Shown here: positions 46,655 through 57,798 of the stretch, in pieces
Layout of the letters: the number at the start of each line of letters is the position of its first letter
Position numbering within the stretch: the first letter of the stretch is position 1
Assembly (NCBI GenBank): GCA_945865525.1
Contig: CAMBDY010000010.1
Span: 16,645-80,644, forward strand
DNA length: 64,000 bases
DNA from: Nitrospira lenta
GTDB taxonomy: Bacteria; Nitrospirota; Nitrospiria; Nitrospirales; Nitrospiraceae
Direction: 5' to 3'
Translations under genes and position numbers: made by a program
The notes under the pieces: model-generated
What the model was told of the DNA's origin: nothing
Database searches by the model: none
Seen by the model: the letters and a program-made list of their open reading frames with translations, nothing else

Positions 46655-48289
46655 CTAGCGGGCGTGGACCATCGGAAGCTCGCGCGAGCCTTCTGCTTCT
46701 TGTTGAATACGGAGCCGTTCCAGCCGCGACTCCTCCAACACATGCTGGAGGACCTCGTCGGTCATCTGAGTCATCTGCGCCGCAACATCTTTCATCTCAC
46801 CATGCTCGACTGCCCGTGAAAGCACTTCGGCCTTCGTGGCCCCTTTCTTCTGGCCCATAAACGGCTTAATGATCAGGTAGGCCACATCTCGAGCCGGCAT
46901 GAAACGCAGGAATCGTCGTAGCAATCGGGCGGTCTGTACGGGATAGTGCAGAAGCTTATAGATGAAGAGCCGCTTGAGTCCTTGCCGACGAACCTCGTTA
47001 ATCACTTCGCCGGGCAAACAGGTTGGATCAATCTCCGAACATTTAAAATACTTATACCAATCGGCCGTTTCGCTCACCAATCCCCGCTTTACATATTCCT
47101 GCCAAAGGGGTGTACCTCGATAGACACACAGCCGATTGAAGCCGAACGTGTCGAGCGGCAGCTTGGAGGCGAGATCGAACGTCGCCTCCATGTCCTCGAC
47201 CGTTTCATCTGGATTGCCCACGGTAAAGAAGCCATGCACGATCTCGATACCGGCCTTCTTAGCGTTTCTGACTGCAATAGCGACTTCCGCCAGCGTCTGT
47301 TCTTTTTTGAGGCGATCGAGGATCTTCTGGCTGCCGCTTTCAATCCCAAACATGACCGTCCGACAATGGGCCTTGGCCATGGCAGGAAACAAATGCTGGG
47401 CGACCGAGTCTACGCGCCCTTCGATGCCCCACTGGATCGTGAGTTTCTCATCCATCACGCCCTGGCAAATCGCCTCGATCCGCTTCGGTTGCAGCAGAAA
47501 ATGGTCATCGACGAAGTAGACTGACCCGTACCCACAGGCTTCTAGATACTTCAGTTCGCTGACCACATGTGCCGCAGTCCTCGCACGCCACTTACCCTCG
47601 TTGAAGATTGGGATATCACAGAACACGCAAGGCCAGGGGCAACCACGCGACGTCTGCATCGTCGTGAACCGCTCCATCGAGAGCACCGCCGGCACGTCAA
47701 GTGGCATAGACTCGACAAAGTCGAGCGGGAGGCCTTCGCGATCGGGAAAGGGCCACTGATCGAGATGCCGCTCCATCGGCCTACCTACATTCTGAATCAC
47801 TTGACCGTCTTTGGCCCAAGTCAAACCTGCGACGCTGGACGGGTCGTCAAATCGTTCGAGCAGATCGAGGAGTAATTGCTCGCCATCTCCGCGGCACACG
47901 TAATCCACTTCAGGGCACTGCAATTTCACGAGCGCAGCATTTAAGCTGGCAAAAACGCCACCGAACGCCAACTTGACCTTCTGGTTCCCAGCGCGAATCT
48001 GTCGGGCCAGGATCTTTGCGTAGGGATAGCTGGTGGTGCTGAGAAAGCTGAGGCCGACCAGGTCCGGCTGCTGCCGGTTGATCTCTTCGAGAATCACGTC
48101 ATTCGGCGTGTCCGGGTTTGCCTGATCAAACATCACGCACTCGTGGCCGGCCTGTTTGAGCACAGACGAAAGAGACATGATGCCGATGGGCGGAAAACCC
48201 ATGACCCGGATACGGCCATTTTTTGCACGAGTTTTAGCTGGGAGAGCGTAGAACTGAGGATCGCGAACGTGAATCAGGAATACACGCAT
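46655..48289 (-). CDS. B12-binding domain radical SAM protein
   Basis: This protein has about 544 residues. The N-terminal cobalamin-binding-type domain (residues ~1-150, PPIGIMSLSSVLKQAGHECVMFD) is followed by a radical SAM domain with CxxxCxxC in SRGCPWPCVFCDIP near residue 225. A basic, helical C-terminus of ~120 residues follows. I chose ATG at 48289 (MRVFLIHVRDPQF) over the track start. Related proteins methylate unreactive carbons, including hopanoids (HpnP/HpnR), but the sequence does not settle the substrate. It converges with ahcY. Confidence 0.82.
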   Translation of the reverse strand: MRVFLIHVRDPQFYALPAKTRAKNGRIRVMGFPPIGIMSLSSVLKQAGHECVMFDQANPDTPNDVILEEINRQQPDLVGLSFLSTTSYPYAKILARQIRAGNQKVKLAFGGVFASLNAALVKLQCPEVDYVCRGDGEQLLLDLLERFDDPSSVAGLTWAKDGQVIQNVGRPMERHLDQWPFPDREGLPLDFVESMPLDVPAVLSMERFTTMQTSRGCPWPCVFCDIPIFNEGKWRARTAAHVVSELKYLEACGYGSVYFVDDHFLLQPKRIEAICQGVMDEKLTIQWGIEGRVDSVAQHLFPAMAKAHCRTVMFGIESGSQKILDRLKKEQTLAEVAIAVRNAKKAGIEIVHGFFTVGNPDETVEDMEATFDLASKLPLDTFGFNRLCVYRGTPLWQEYVKRGLVSETADWYKYFKCSEIDPTCLPGEVINEVRRQGLKRLFIYKLLHYPVQTARLLRRFLRFMPARDVAYLIIKPFMGQKKGATKAEVLSRAVEHGEMKDVAAQMTQMTDEVLQHVLEESRLERLRIQQEAEGSRELPMVHAR

Positions 48290-48492
48290 GGGGCACCCTA
48301 ACACACATATCGCCAGAAATACCGAAAATATTTAGCGGGTAAGGTGTGCGGCCATCATCTTTACTCGTGTGGTACAGCGCACCCCATGTGGGCTTGGTCA
48401 TTTGTGAAACGGTTCAACAACTTTCGATCGGTGCGTGGCCACCCACACATCCCCAAGCTCGGATCGTTCTGCGCAAAAACTGAAACTCTATC

Positions 48493-49365
48493 TTACCGCC
48501 CGAGCGCTAGCTTGACCGCCTGGCCGATCTCGGCCGGATTTTTCACTACCCGCACACCAGCCGCTTCAAGAATCTTCATCTTCTCAGCCGCCGTGCCCTT
48601 ACCACCTGACACGATGGCACCGGCATGGCCCATGCGCCGGCCAGGAGGAGCCGTGATCCCTGCGATAAAACTGACGACCGGCTTCTTGACCTTCGTTTTA
48701 ATGAATTCAGCGGCTTTCTCTTCTGCATCGCCCCCGATCTCGCCGATCATCACAATCGCCTGAGTCTCTGGATCTTTTTCGAACAAGGCCAACACATCAA
48801 CGAAACCCGTACCATTAACCGGATCTCCGCCGATACCGACGCAGGTCGTTTCACCAAGGCCTAATGTGGAAAGTTGATGTACGGCTTCATAGGTGAGGGT
48901 CCCGCTGCGCGACACGACGCCCACGACCCCCTTCTTATGGATGAAGCCTGGCATAATCCCGATCTTCGCTTCATCAACGGTAATCACGCCGGGGCAGTTC
49001 GGCCCAATCAAGCGGACATCGCGGCCATAGAGCGCGCGCTTGACCTTGACCATGTCGTTCACCGGAATGCCTTCAGTAATGCAAATGATCAGCGTCACGC
49101 CGGCATCGGCTGCCTCCAAGATTGCATCGGCACAAAATGGCGGAGGAACGAAGATCAACGAGGTATCGCACTGGGTTTTCTTCACCGCATCACGCACCGT
49201 GTTAAACACCGGAATGCCCTCGACTGTCTGGCCCGCCTTGCCAGGCGTGACGCCCGCGACCATCTGCGTCCCATAGGCCTTGCACTGCGTCGCATGGAAC
49301 GACCCTTCCTTGCCCGTGATCCCCTGCACCACCACCCGCGTATGCTTATTCACGAGAATGCTCAC
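48493..49365 (-). CDS. sucD: Succinyl-CoA synthetase alpha subunit
   Basis: The alpha subunit carries the phosphorylated His and binds CoA. 290 residues: N-terminal CoA-binding fold ([19 protein letters not shown]), active-site His in [18 protein letters not shown]. In the reductive TCA cycle it makes succinyl-CoA from succinate. It lies 145 bp downstream of sucC and ends the rTCA block. Confidence 0.96.
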   Translation of the reverse strand: MSILVNKHTRVVVQGITGKEGSFHATQCKAYGTQMVAGVTPGKAGQTVEGIPVFNTVRDAVKKTQCDTSLIFVPPPFCADAILEAADAGVTLIICITEGIPVNDMVKVKRALYGRDVRLIGPNCPGVITVDEAKIGIMPGFIHKKGVVGVVSRSGTLTYEAVHQLSTLGLGETTCVGIGGDPVNGTGFVDVLALFEKDPETQAIVMIGEIGGDAEEKAAEFIKTKVKKPVVSFIAGITAPPGRRMGHAGAIVSGGKGTAAEKMKILEAAGVRVVKNPAEIGQAVKLALGR

Positions 49366-49510
49366 AAGTCCCTCTTCTTTCTTATTCCACCTTCACCCAC
49401 ACCGAAAAACATCTTTCAGGAACGGCCGGGCTGAGCCCGTCACGCGGACACATTGGAGTTGTGCGCGCGCTGGGAGCAAATGGACCTCAACCCCTGTTGC
49501 CCTCAATCCC

Positions 49511-50689
49511 TTAGGCTGCTTTCCCAGTCAGCTTTACAATTTTTTGTGCCGCTTCCCACAAGTCGTCCGCCACTTCTAGCTTGAGGTCGGACTCGGCCAG
49601 CAGCTTGCGGCCTTCTTCTGCATTCGTGCCCTGCAACCGCACCACCAACGGCACATTGATCTTCACTTCCTTGGCCGCTTCGATCACGCCATGCGCAATC
49701 CGCTCACAACGAACAATCCCGCCGAAAATGTTAATGAAGATGCCCTTGACGTTAGGGTCCTTGAGGAGAATCCGAAATCCCGCCGCCACAGTCTCTTTAG
49801 TCGCGCCTCCACCGACGTCCAGGAAATTCGCCGGCTCGCTACCAGCCAGTTTGATCACGTCCATCGTCGCCATGGCCAGGCCCGCACCGTTCACCATGCA
49901 ACCGATATTGCCGTCCAACTTGACATAGTTCAGATTATTCTCGCCCGCTTCGATTTCCAGCGGCTCTTCCTCGTGGAGATCGCGCATCTGCTGCACATCG
50001 GCATGCCGGAACAGGGCACTATCGTCGAAGGTGACCTTGCCATCCAATGCAATGAGCTTCTTATCGCTGGTGATCACCAGCGGATTGATCTCCACCATGG
50101 CCGCATTCTTGTCCATAAACATGCGGTAAAGATTCCCCAGCATCAAGATGAAAGGATTGACGATTACCGGTTCCATGGCAGGGAGCCCGAGTGCGAAAGC
50201 GATGTTCCGCCCGTTGTACCCCTGAAATCCGACGGCTGGATCGATCGCTTCACGGATGATCTTCTCCGGCGTGTGAGCTGCGACTTCTTCAATCTCCATC
50301 CCGCCTTCCGTGCTCGCGATAAACACGGGCCAGCCACTATCCCGATCGACGACGATGCTCACATATAATTCTTTGGTAATCGCCGCGCCCTCTTCAATCA
50401 ACAACCGCCGCACTTCCCGCCCCTTGGGACCGGTCTGATGCGTGACCAGAGTCTTGCCGATGAGTTCCTTGACCAGGCCTGGCACGGCTGCCTTGTCCTT
50501 CGTAATCTTGACGCCGCCAGCCTTGCCTCGTCCACCTGCATGAATTTGTGCCTTGACGACAAAAACCGGCACATTGAGTTCCGCCACCCAGGCAGAGCCA
50601 GCCTCAGGAGAAAGGATCTCTTTCCCGCGCGGTACCGAAATCCCAAACTGACCGAACAACTGCTTCGCCTGAAACTCATGAACGTTCAT
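49511..50689 (-). CDS. sucC: Succinyl-CoA synthetase beta subunit
   Basis: This ATP-grasp subunit binds nucleotide and pairs with SucD. The 392-residue protein begins MNVHEFQAKQLFGQFGISVP from ATG at 50689, with AAGGAGAAGAT upstream; the track's 50704 start adds five residues. Other marks are VVKAQIHAGGRGKAGGVK and the C-terminal GGIVRCERIAHGVIEAAKE. Confidence 0.96.
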   Translation of the reverse strand: MNVHEFQAKQLFGQFGISVPRGKEILSPEAGSAWVAELNVPVFVVKAQIHAGGRGKAGGVKITKDKAAVPGLVKELIGKTLVTHQTGPKGREVRRLLIEEGAAITKELYVSIVVDRDSGWPVFIASTEGGMEIEEVAAHTPEKIIREAIDPAVGFQGYNGRNIAFALGLPAMEPVIVNPFILMLGNLYRMFMDKNAAMVEINPLVITSDKKLIALDGKVTFDDSALFRHADVQQMRDLHEEEPLEIEAGENNLNYVKLDGNIGCMVNGAGLAMATMDVIKLAGSEPANFLDVGGGATKETVAAGFRILLKDPNVKGIFINIFGGIVRCERIAHGVIEAAKEVKINVPLVVRLQGTNAEEGRKLLAESDLKLEVADDLWEAAQKIVKLTGKAA

Positions 50690-50788
50690 ATCTTCTCCTT
50701 GCACGAAAGATGCGACGCATGGGATTCGGGAGAAGCGCGATGCATACGAATACCCATCGCACCTCTCCCGCTCATCTCGTGCGTCCTA

Positions 50789-52369
50789 CTATTCTTTTCT
50801 TGTGTATGGCGGCAGGATCATGGGGGACACGACTCCGCTCACACTGCCGTGTTTCTTGGCTTCGGCACGGAAGCCCTTCAGATGCCCGACCGTCAACTTT
50901 CCTTGCGGTATGGATGCAGCGCGAGCTGCAGCCGTCAACCCGGACCGCTTCCCAAAGACCATCAGATCGAGCAGAGAGTTCCCCATTAATCGATTACGTC
51001 CATGTAATCCGCCGGAGGCTTCCCCTGCCACGAACAGATTCGTGACGTTGGTTTCGGAATTCGTATCAATCTTCACCCCGCCGTTCTGATAATGCAGCGT
51101 CGGAAAAATCAACACGGGATCCTTGCTGATATCGATATTGAATCGTTCGAACTGCAGCATCATCGCCGGAAAATGTTTCTTCATCGTTCCGGGGCCTTGC
51201 GCAGCATCAAGCAGCGGCGTGTCGAGCCAGACGCCGACACGCCCGGACATGGTGCGGATACCGCGCCCCTCTTCACATTCCCGAATAATCGACGCAGACA
51301 CGACATCGCGGGTATCCAGTTCATTCACGAACCGCTCCCCTTTTGCATTGACTAAGTGCCCGCCTTCTGAGCGAATTCCCTCTGTGACCAATGCCCCAAT
51401 GAGCTGTTCCGGATAGACCGCGCCGGAGGGGTGATACTGAAACGTATCGATATGCACGAGCTTTGCGCCCAACCGATAGGACAAGCAGAGGCCATCCCCA
51501 GTGGCACCATAATGATTGCTGGTCGGAAATCCCTGAATATGAAGGCGGCCGATTCCACCCGTCGCTAGGATGACGGACTTGGCCCCTACGACGACATCGC
51601 GGTGGTTATCGAGATCCTTGAAAATCACACCGGTACAGTTTCCATTTTCATCACTCATCAACTCGACTGCGGCGCAAAATTCGAGCAGCTGGATATTCTG
51701 ATTGAGCACCTCGTCCTTGAGCACCCGCATGATTTCGAGACCGGTATAGTCCGAGCAGGTCAGAAGACGAGGCTTAGAACTGCCGCCACCCTTCTTTACA
51801 TGGAGATTGCCGTCCCCATCGCGATCAAACAGGACACCTAGGCTCAAGAGCCATTTTGCAATCGCAGGGCCTTCCTCCACCATCACCTTGAGCAGCTGAT
51901 GGTCATTCTCCATGTGGCCGCCCTTGAGCGTGTCCACGAAGTGGGCGACGGGAGAGTCCTCCGGCGCGACAGAAATCTGCATGCCACCCTGAGCCATCAC
52001 GCTGTTGGAGTCGCCGAGGCGAAGCTTGGTCGCCAGCATGACCTTGGCGCCTGCCGCATGGGCATGGAGGGCCGCCGCACAGCCGGCGCCGCCACCGCCC
52101 ACCACTAGCACATCGGTCATATAGTCCGGCGTCAGATCGAATCCGTCGGTGACGGAGCTGTCGCCTTCCAGTAAGGTCGCTAGCTCAATCGCCGTCTTGT
52201 CCCCCACATTAGGGCCGAACCGGATTGGACGAAAAGCGCTCTCCCGAAAATCAGGATGATATTTGTGGATCAGTTGATCTCGTTCGGCGGGGGAAAGTTT
52301 GGAAAGGGTCTGTTTGCGTCGAACATCCCGCGTCTGGTGCACGATCTGTTGAAGGGCGTGAATGTCCAT
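50789..52369 (-). CDS. frdA: Fumarate reductase/succinate dehydrogenase flavoprotein (non-covalent FAD type)
   Basis: The 526-residue flavoprotein has an N-terminal extension of ~85 residues before the FAD motif VVGGGGAGCAAALHA. At the usual covalent-FAD His (SHTVAAQGG in FrdA/SdhA) it has Asn122 in GDSNSVMAQGG, so the flavin is probably not covalently bound. Catalytic-site marks are kept: QYHPSG, TEGIRSEGG, TLHYQNGGV and GRNRLMGNSLLD. No membrane anchor gene is adjacent. Together with FrdB it probably reduces fumarate in the reductive TCA cycle; electron donor unknown. Confidence 0.9.
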   Translation of the reverse strand: MDIHALQQIVHQTRDVRRKQTLSKLSPAERDQLIHKYHPDFRESAFRPIRFGPNVGDKTAIELATLLEGDSSVTDGFDLTPDYMTDVLVVGGGGAGCAAALHAHAAGAKVMLATKLRLGDSNSVMAQGGMQISVAPEDSPVAHFVDTLKGGHMENDHQLLKVMVEEGPAIAKWLLSLGVLFDRDGDGNLHVKKGGGSSKPRLLTCSDYTGLEIMRVLKDEVLNQNIQLLEFCAAVELMSDENGNCTGVIFKDLDNHRDVVVGAKSVILATGGIGRLHIQGFPTSNHYGATGDGLCLSYRLGAKLVHIDTFQYHPSGAVYPEQLIGALVTEGIRSEGGHLVNAKGERFVNELDTRDVVSASIIRECEEGRGIRTMSGRVGVWLDTPLLDAAQGPGTMKKHFPAMMLQFERFNIDISKDPVLIFPTLHYQNGGVKIDTNSETNVTNLFVAGEASGGLHGRNRLMGNSLLDLMVFGKRSGLTAAARAASIPQGKLTVGHLKGFRAEAKKHGSVSGVVSPMILPPYTRKE

Positions 52370-52378
52370 CAGTTCGCT

Positions 52379-52446
52379 TTCAGCGTTCAGCTATCAGCAT
52401 CCAGCGCCGGCCTCAATTTCAGAAACTGAGAGCTGACGGCTGATTG
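52379..52446. repeat. 7-bp-phased inverted repeat between frdB and frdA
   Basis: Left array TTCAGCG TTCAGCT ATCAGCA TCCAGCG (52379-52406) and right array CTGAGAG CTGACGG CTGATTG (52426-52446), all in 7-bp register. TCAGC on the left pairs with GCTGA on the right, giving an imperfect hairpin between the cotranscribed frd genes. Confidence 0.6.
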
Positions 52447-52455
52447 CTCGTTATG

Positions 52456-53169
52456 CTATTTGACCGTCGCGCAGTGATCGACCAATTCCGTCTCGGTCAT
52501 CTTGAGGATCTTGGTCCATTCATCGTTGAAACGGCCGTCCTGGATTTCCTTAATGCGGACATCCAGCCCCGTAGGCTTCTCGGTGAAATGAGCCCCCTGC
52601 GCCCGGCTCACGTACAGGGCTACGAGGTTGGGCGCGATGTCCGCGATACAAACTGGCGCACACATCCCGCACATCACGCAATCCATGAACATCTCAGAGA
52701 CGCTTTTAAAATCTCCGAAGACGGCCTTCCAGACTCCCTCCCGCACATCAATTTTCTGCGGGCAGGCCTCGGTGCAGGCGTTGCAGTTCCGACAGAGCGG
52801 CGCTTCGGGATAGAGATTGAAGAGGTCTTGCTTGGGATCTTTGAGCGTTTGAATATCATAGGCGGCCTTTCGGGCCGGAAACGGAGGCATCATCGTGATT
52901 GACATACCGTCTTGCACCGCCATTTGGCAGGCCAGACAGGTCCGCACTTTCGGATCGTCCTTGGTCCGATAGTAGGCCGCACACGCGCCACAGAACCCAC
53001 CAAGGCAGCCGGCTCCCCGAACCACTTCCTGCCCAGAATACCAGAGGGCCTTAATGATCGTAATCCCTTCCGGTACGTCGTACTTCTTCCCGGCGATCTC
53101 AACCGTGACCATCTTGTGCCGAAGGACCTCCGGCTGATCAATGATATTCTCTTTGTCTTCTTGTGCCAT
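52456..53169 (-). CDS. frdB: Fumarate reductase/succinate dehydrogenase iron-sulfur subunit
   Basis: The 237-residue protein has a [2Fe-2S] ferredoxin-like domain with C55, C60, C63 and C78 (GCLGGFCGACAAYY), then two ferredoxin-type CxxCxxCxxxC motifs: CRNCNACTEAC (126-136) and CVMCGMCAPVC (164-174). Canonical SdhB/FrdB has one [4Fe-4S] and one [3Fe-4S] cluster with different spacing, so this looks like a variant with two [4Fe-4S] sites. It precedes frdA by 86 bp. Confidence 0.88.
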   Translation of the reverse strand: MAQEDKENIIDQPEVLRHKMVTVEIAGKKYDVPEGITIIKALWYSGQEVVRGAGCLGGFCGACAAYYRTKDDPKVRTCLACQMAVQDGMSITMMPPFPARKAAYDIQTLKDPKQDLFNLYPEAPLCRNCNACTEACPQKIDVREGVWKAVFGDFKSVSEMFMDCVMCGMCAPVCIADIAPNLVALYVSRAQGAHFTEKPTGLDVRIKEIQDGRFNDEWTKILKMTETELVDHCATVK

Positions 53170-53222
53170 CTTCCTCTTCAGAGCGCGTATAACGTGAACC
53201 GTCGAGACAGGTCGCTCCCCCC

Positions 53223-53236
53223 ATCACGCATCACAG
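53223..53236. repeat. Two tandem 7-bp units in the icd-frdB gap
   Basis: ATCACGC ATCACAG in 7-bp register, in the 84-bp gap between icd and frdB. Same unit family as at 44965. Confidence 0.35.
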
Positions 53237-53253
53237 AGTGCCTTGCATGGCTC

Positions 53254-55509
<2,256 letters not shown>

Positions 55510-57756
55510 TCAATTCAGCGCATTCAACGCTGAACCAGCCTTGAACCACGCAATCTGCTGGTCGGTGATGCTGTGGTTCGCCTGGATGGTGAGCGAAGCG
55601 CCATCCGCCTTGTGAATCGTCACCTGCACCGATTTGCCGGGAGTCAGACTATTCAACCCCATCACGCTAATGCGGTCCTGTTGCTCAATCTTCTCGTAAT
55701 CCTTCGGATCAGCGAAGGTCAACGCCAAGATGCCCTGTTTCTTCAAATTGGTCTCATGGATACGGGCAAAGCTCTTCGTGAGCACGACTTTCACATTAAG
55801 AAAACGCGGGGACATGGCAGCATGTTCACGGCTGCTCCCCTCGCCGTAGTTCTCGTCTCCGACGACGATCGAGCCAATATCCTTGGCCTTATAAGCCCTG
55901 GCGATCTGCGCGATGATCAGATTCGATTCGCCGGTAAGGACATTAGCGCCCTTGCCCGGCTCGGACGAAAATGCATTATTGGCGCCCAAGAACATGTTGT
56001 CACTGATCTTATCAAGGTGACCGCGGAACTTCAGCCAAGGTCCGGCTGGAGAAATATGGTCCGTGGTAGTCTTCCCCTTGGTCTTAATTAAGAGCGGCAA
56101 TTTCTCAAAGTCCTTGCCATCCCACCGCAGGAAGGGCTGCAAGAGCTGTAATCGCTCGCTGGTCGGCGGAATATCGACCGTCAGTCCATCGCCGTTCTCT
56201 GCCGGCGCCACAAACCCTTCATCGCCCGTGGCAAACCCTTTTGCAGGGAGCTCTTCACCCTGCGGGGGCTCCAGCTTGAATACTTTTCCGTTGGCGTCCT
56301 TGAGAGTCCCATTGACCGGATCAAATCCCAAATCACCGGACAGCGCATAGGCCGTGACCACTTCTGGACTGGCGAGGAACGACAGGGTTTCGTTGATACC
56401 ATCGTTGCGGCCTGGAAAATTCCGATTAAAGGAGCTGACAATCGAATCCGCCTTGCCCTTCACTCCGTCAGCACGCTTCCACTGACCGATACAGGGACCG
56501 CACGAATTGGACAGGACCGTGCCGCCTAACTTTTCAAATGTCTCTAAAAACCCATCGCGCTTCATCGTGTGATAGATGCGCTCTGAGCCGGGCGAGACGA
56601 GGAACGAGGCCTTGGCCTTGAGACCCGCCTTCAGCCCCTGCTGGGCAATATGAGCCGATCGGCTAATGTCTTCATAGGATGAATTGGTGCAGCTGCCGAT
56701 GAGGGCCGCCTTCACCTCGATAGGATAGCCCTTTTCCTTCGCCTCGGCGGCCATCTTAGAGATGGGCCGTGCGAGGTCCGGCGTATGAGGTCCGACCACA
56801 TGGGGCTCCAGCTTCGAGAGGTCCACTTCGACAATCTGATCGTAGTACTTCTCCGGCGATTGATGAACCTCCGGATCCGCCACGAGCAACTCTTTATGGG
56901 ACACAGCCAAGCTAGCCAGATCCGCCCGATCCATGATGTTCAAATAGGCCACCATTTTCTGATCGAAGGGGAACACCGAGGTTGTGGCGCCCAGCTCTGC
57001 ACCCATATTACAGATAGTGCCCTTGCCGGTTGCGCTGATAGTTTCGGCACCGGGGCCGAAATATTCAACGATCTTATTCGTTCCGCCTTTAACCGTGAGC
57101 AACCCGCAGAGATAGAGAATCACGTCCTTCGGCGAGGCCCAGCCGCTCAACTTCCCGATCAATCGAATCCCAATCAATTTTGGATGGAGCACTTCCCAGG
57201 GCAGGCCGGCCATGACTTCGCCTGCGTCGGCCCCGCCGACACCGATCGCTAAGCCACCCAACCCGCCGCCGTTCGGTGTATGTGAGTCGGTGCCGATGAT
57301 TAAGCAGCCAGGAAACGCATAGTTTTCCAACACGACTTGATGGATGATGCCGGCGCCTGGCTTCCAGAAGCCGATACCGTACTTTTTAGCTGCAGAAGCA
57401 AGGAAATTATAGACTTCCCTGTTCTCATCCATGGCGCGGAGCAGATCCTTCTCGGAACCCATTTCTGCACGAATCAAGTGGTCGCAATGAATGGTGCTGG
57501 GCACGGCTGCCTGCTTCTTATTGGCCTGCATGAACTGCAAAATAGCCATCTGCGCCGTCGCATCCTGCATCGCCACGCGATCAGGGCGCAAGGCCAGCAT
57601 CGCCTTGCCTCGCTCCCAGGTCTGGGTATCGAAATTGTCGGTGTGAGAAACCAGTACCTTCTCCGCCAACGTTAACCCACGACCAAACTGCTTTCTGGCC
57701 TTGGCAAACACGGCTGGCATCTTCGCATACAGATTTTCGGCTAGATCCATCGACAT
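55510..57756 (-). CDS. acn: Aconitate hydratase
   Basis: This [4Fe-4S] enzyme interconverts citrate and isocitrate; in reductive operation it feeds citrate to ATP-citrate lyase. It has 748 residues, of the mitochondrial-like length class. Cluster cysteines lie in IGSCTNSSYED and NSCGPCIGQW; substrate region IIGTDSHTPNGGGLGGLAIG; C-terminal swivel domain GEGSSREHAAMSPRFL. ATG at 57756; a second ATG two codons in is also possible. A 14-bp tandem repeat lies just upstream. Confidence 0.97.
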   Translation of the reverse strand: MSMDLAENLYAKMPAVFAKARKQFGRGLTLAEKVLVSHTDNFDTQTWERGKAMLALRPDRVAMQDATAQMAILQFMQANKKQAAVPSTIHCDHLIRAEMGSEKDLLRAMDENREVYNFLASAAKKYGIGFWKPGAGIIHQVVLENYAFPGCLIIGTDSHTPNGGGLGGLAIGVGGADAGEVMAGLPWEVLHPKLIGIRLIGKLSGWASPKDVILYLCGLLTVKGGTNKIVEYFGPGAETISATGKGTICNMGAELGATTSVFPFDQKMVAYLNIMDRADLASLAVSHKELLVADPEVHQSPEKYYDQIVEVDLSKLEPHVVGPHTPDLARPISKMAAEAKEKGYPIEVKAALIGSCTNSSYEDISRSAHIAQQGLKAGLKAKASFLVSPGSERIYHTMKRDGFLETFEKLGGTVLSNSCGPCIGQWKRADGVKGKADSIVSSFNRNFPGRNDGINETLSFLASPEVVTAYALSGDLGFDPVNGTLKDANGKVFKLEPPQGEELPAKGFATGDEGFVAPAENGDGLTVDIPPTSERLQLLQPFLRWDGKDFEKLPLLIKTKGKTTTDHISPAGPWLKFRGHLDKISDNMFLGANNAFSSEPGKGANVLTGESNLIIAQIARAYKAKDIGSIVVGDENYGEGSSREHAAMSPRFLNVKVVLTKSFARIHETNLKKQGILALTFADPKDYEKIEQQDRISVMGLNSLTPGKSVQVTIHKADGASLTIQANHSITDQQIAWFKAGSALNALN

Positions 57757-57764
57757 AGTGACCT

Positions 57765-57792
57765 CAATTTAAAATTGACAATTTAAAATTAA
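57765..57792. repeat. AT-rich 14-bp tandem repeat upstream of acn
   Basis: CAATTTAAAATTGA followed by CAATTTAAAATTAA, ending 9 bp before the acn start codon as read on the minus strand. Each unit is 2 x 7 bp. The stretch is much richer in A+T than its surroundings. Confidence 0.6.
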
Positions 57793-57798
57793 AAATCG

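Noticed and set aside
57765-57792. CRISPR-like tandem repeat
   Set aside because: Only two adjacent units without spacers; it is a simple tandem repeat, not a CRISPR array.
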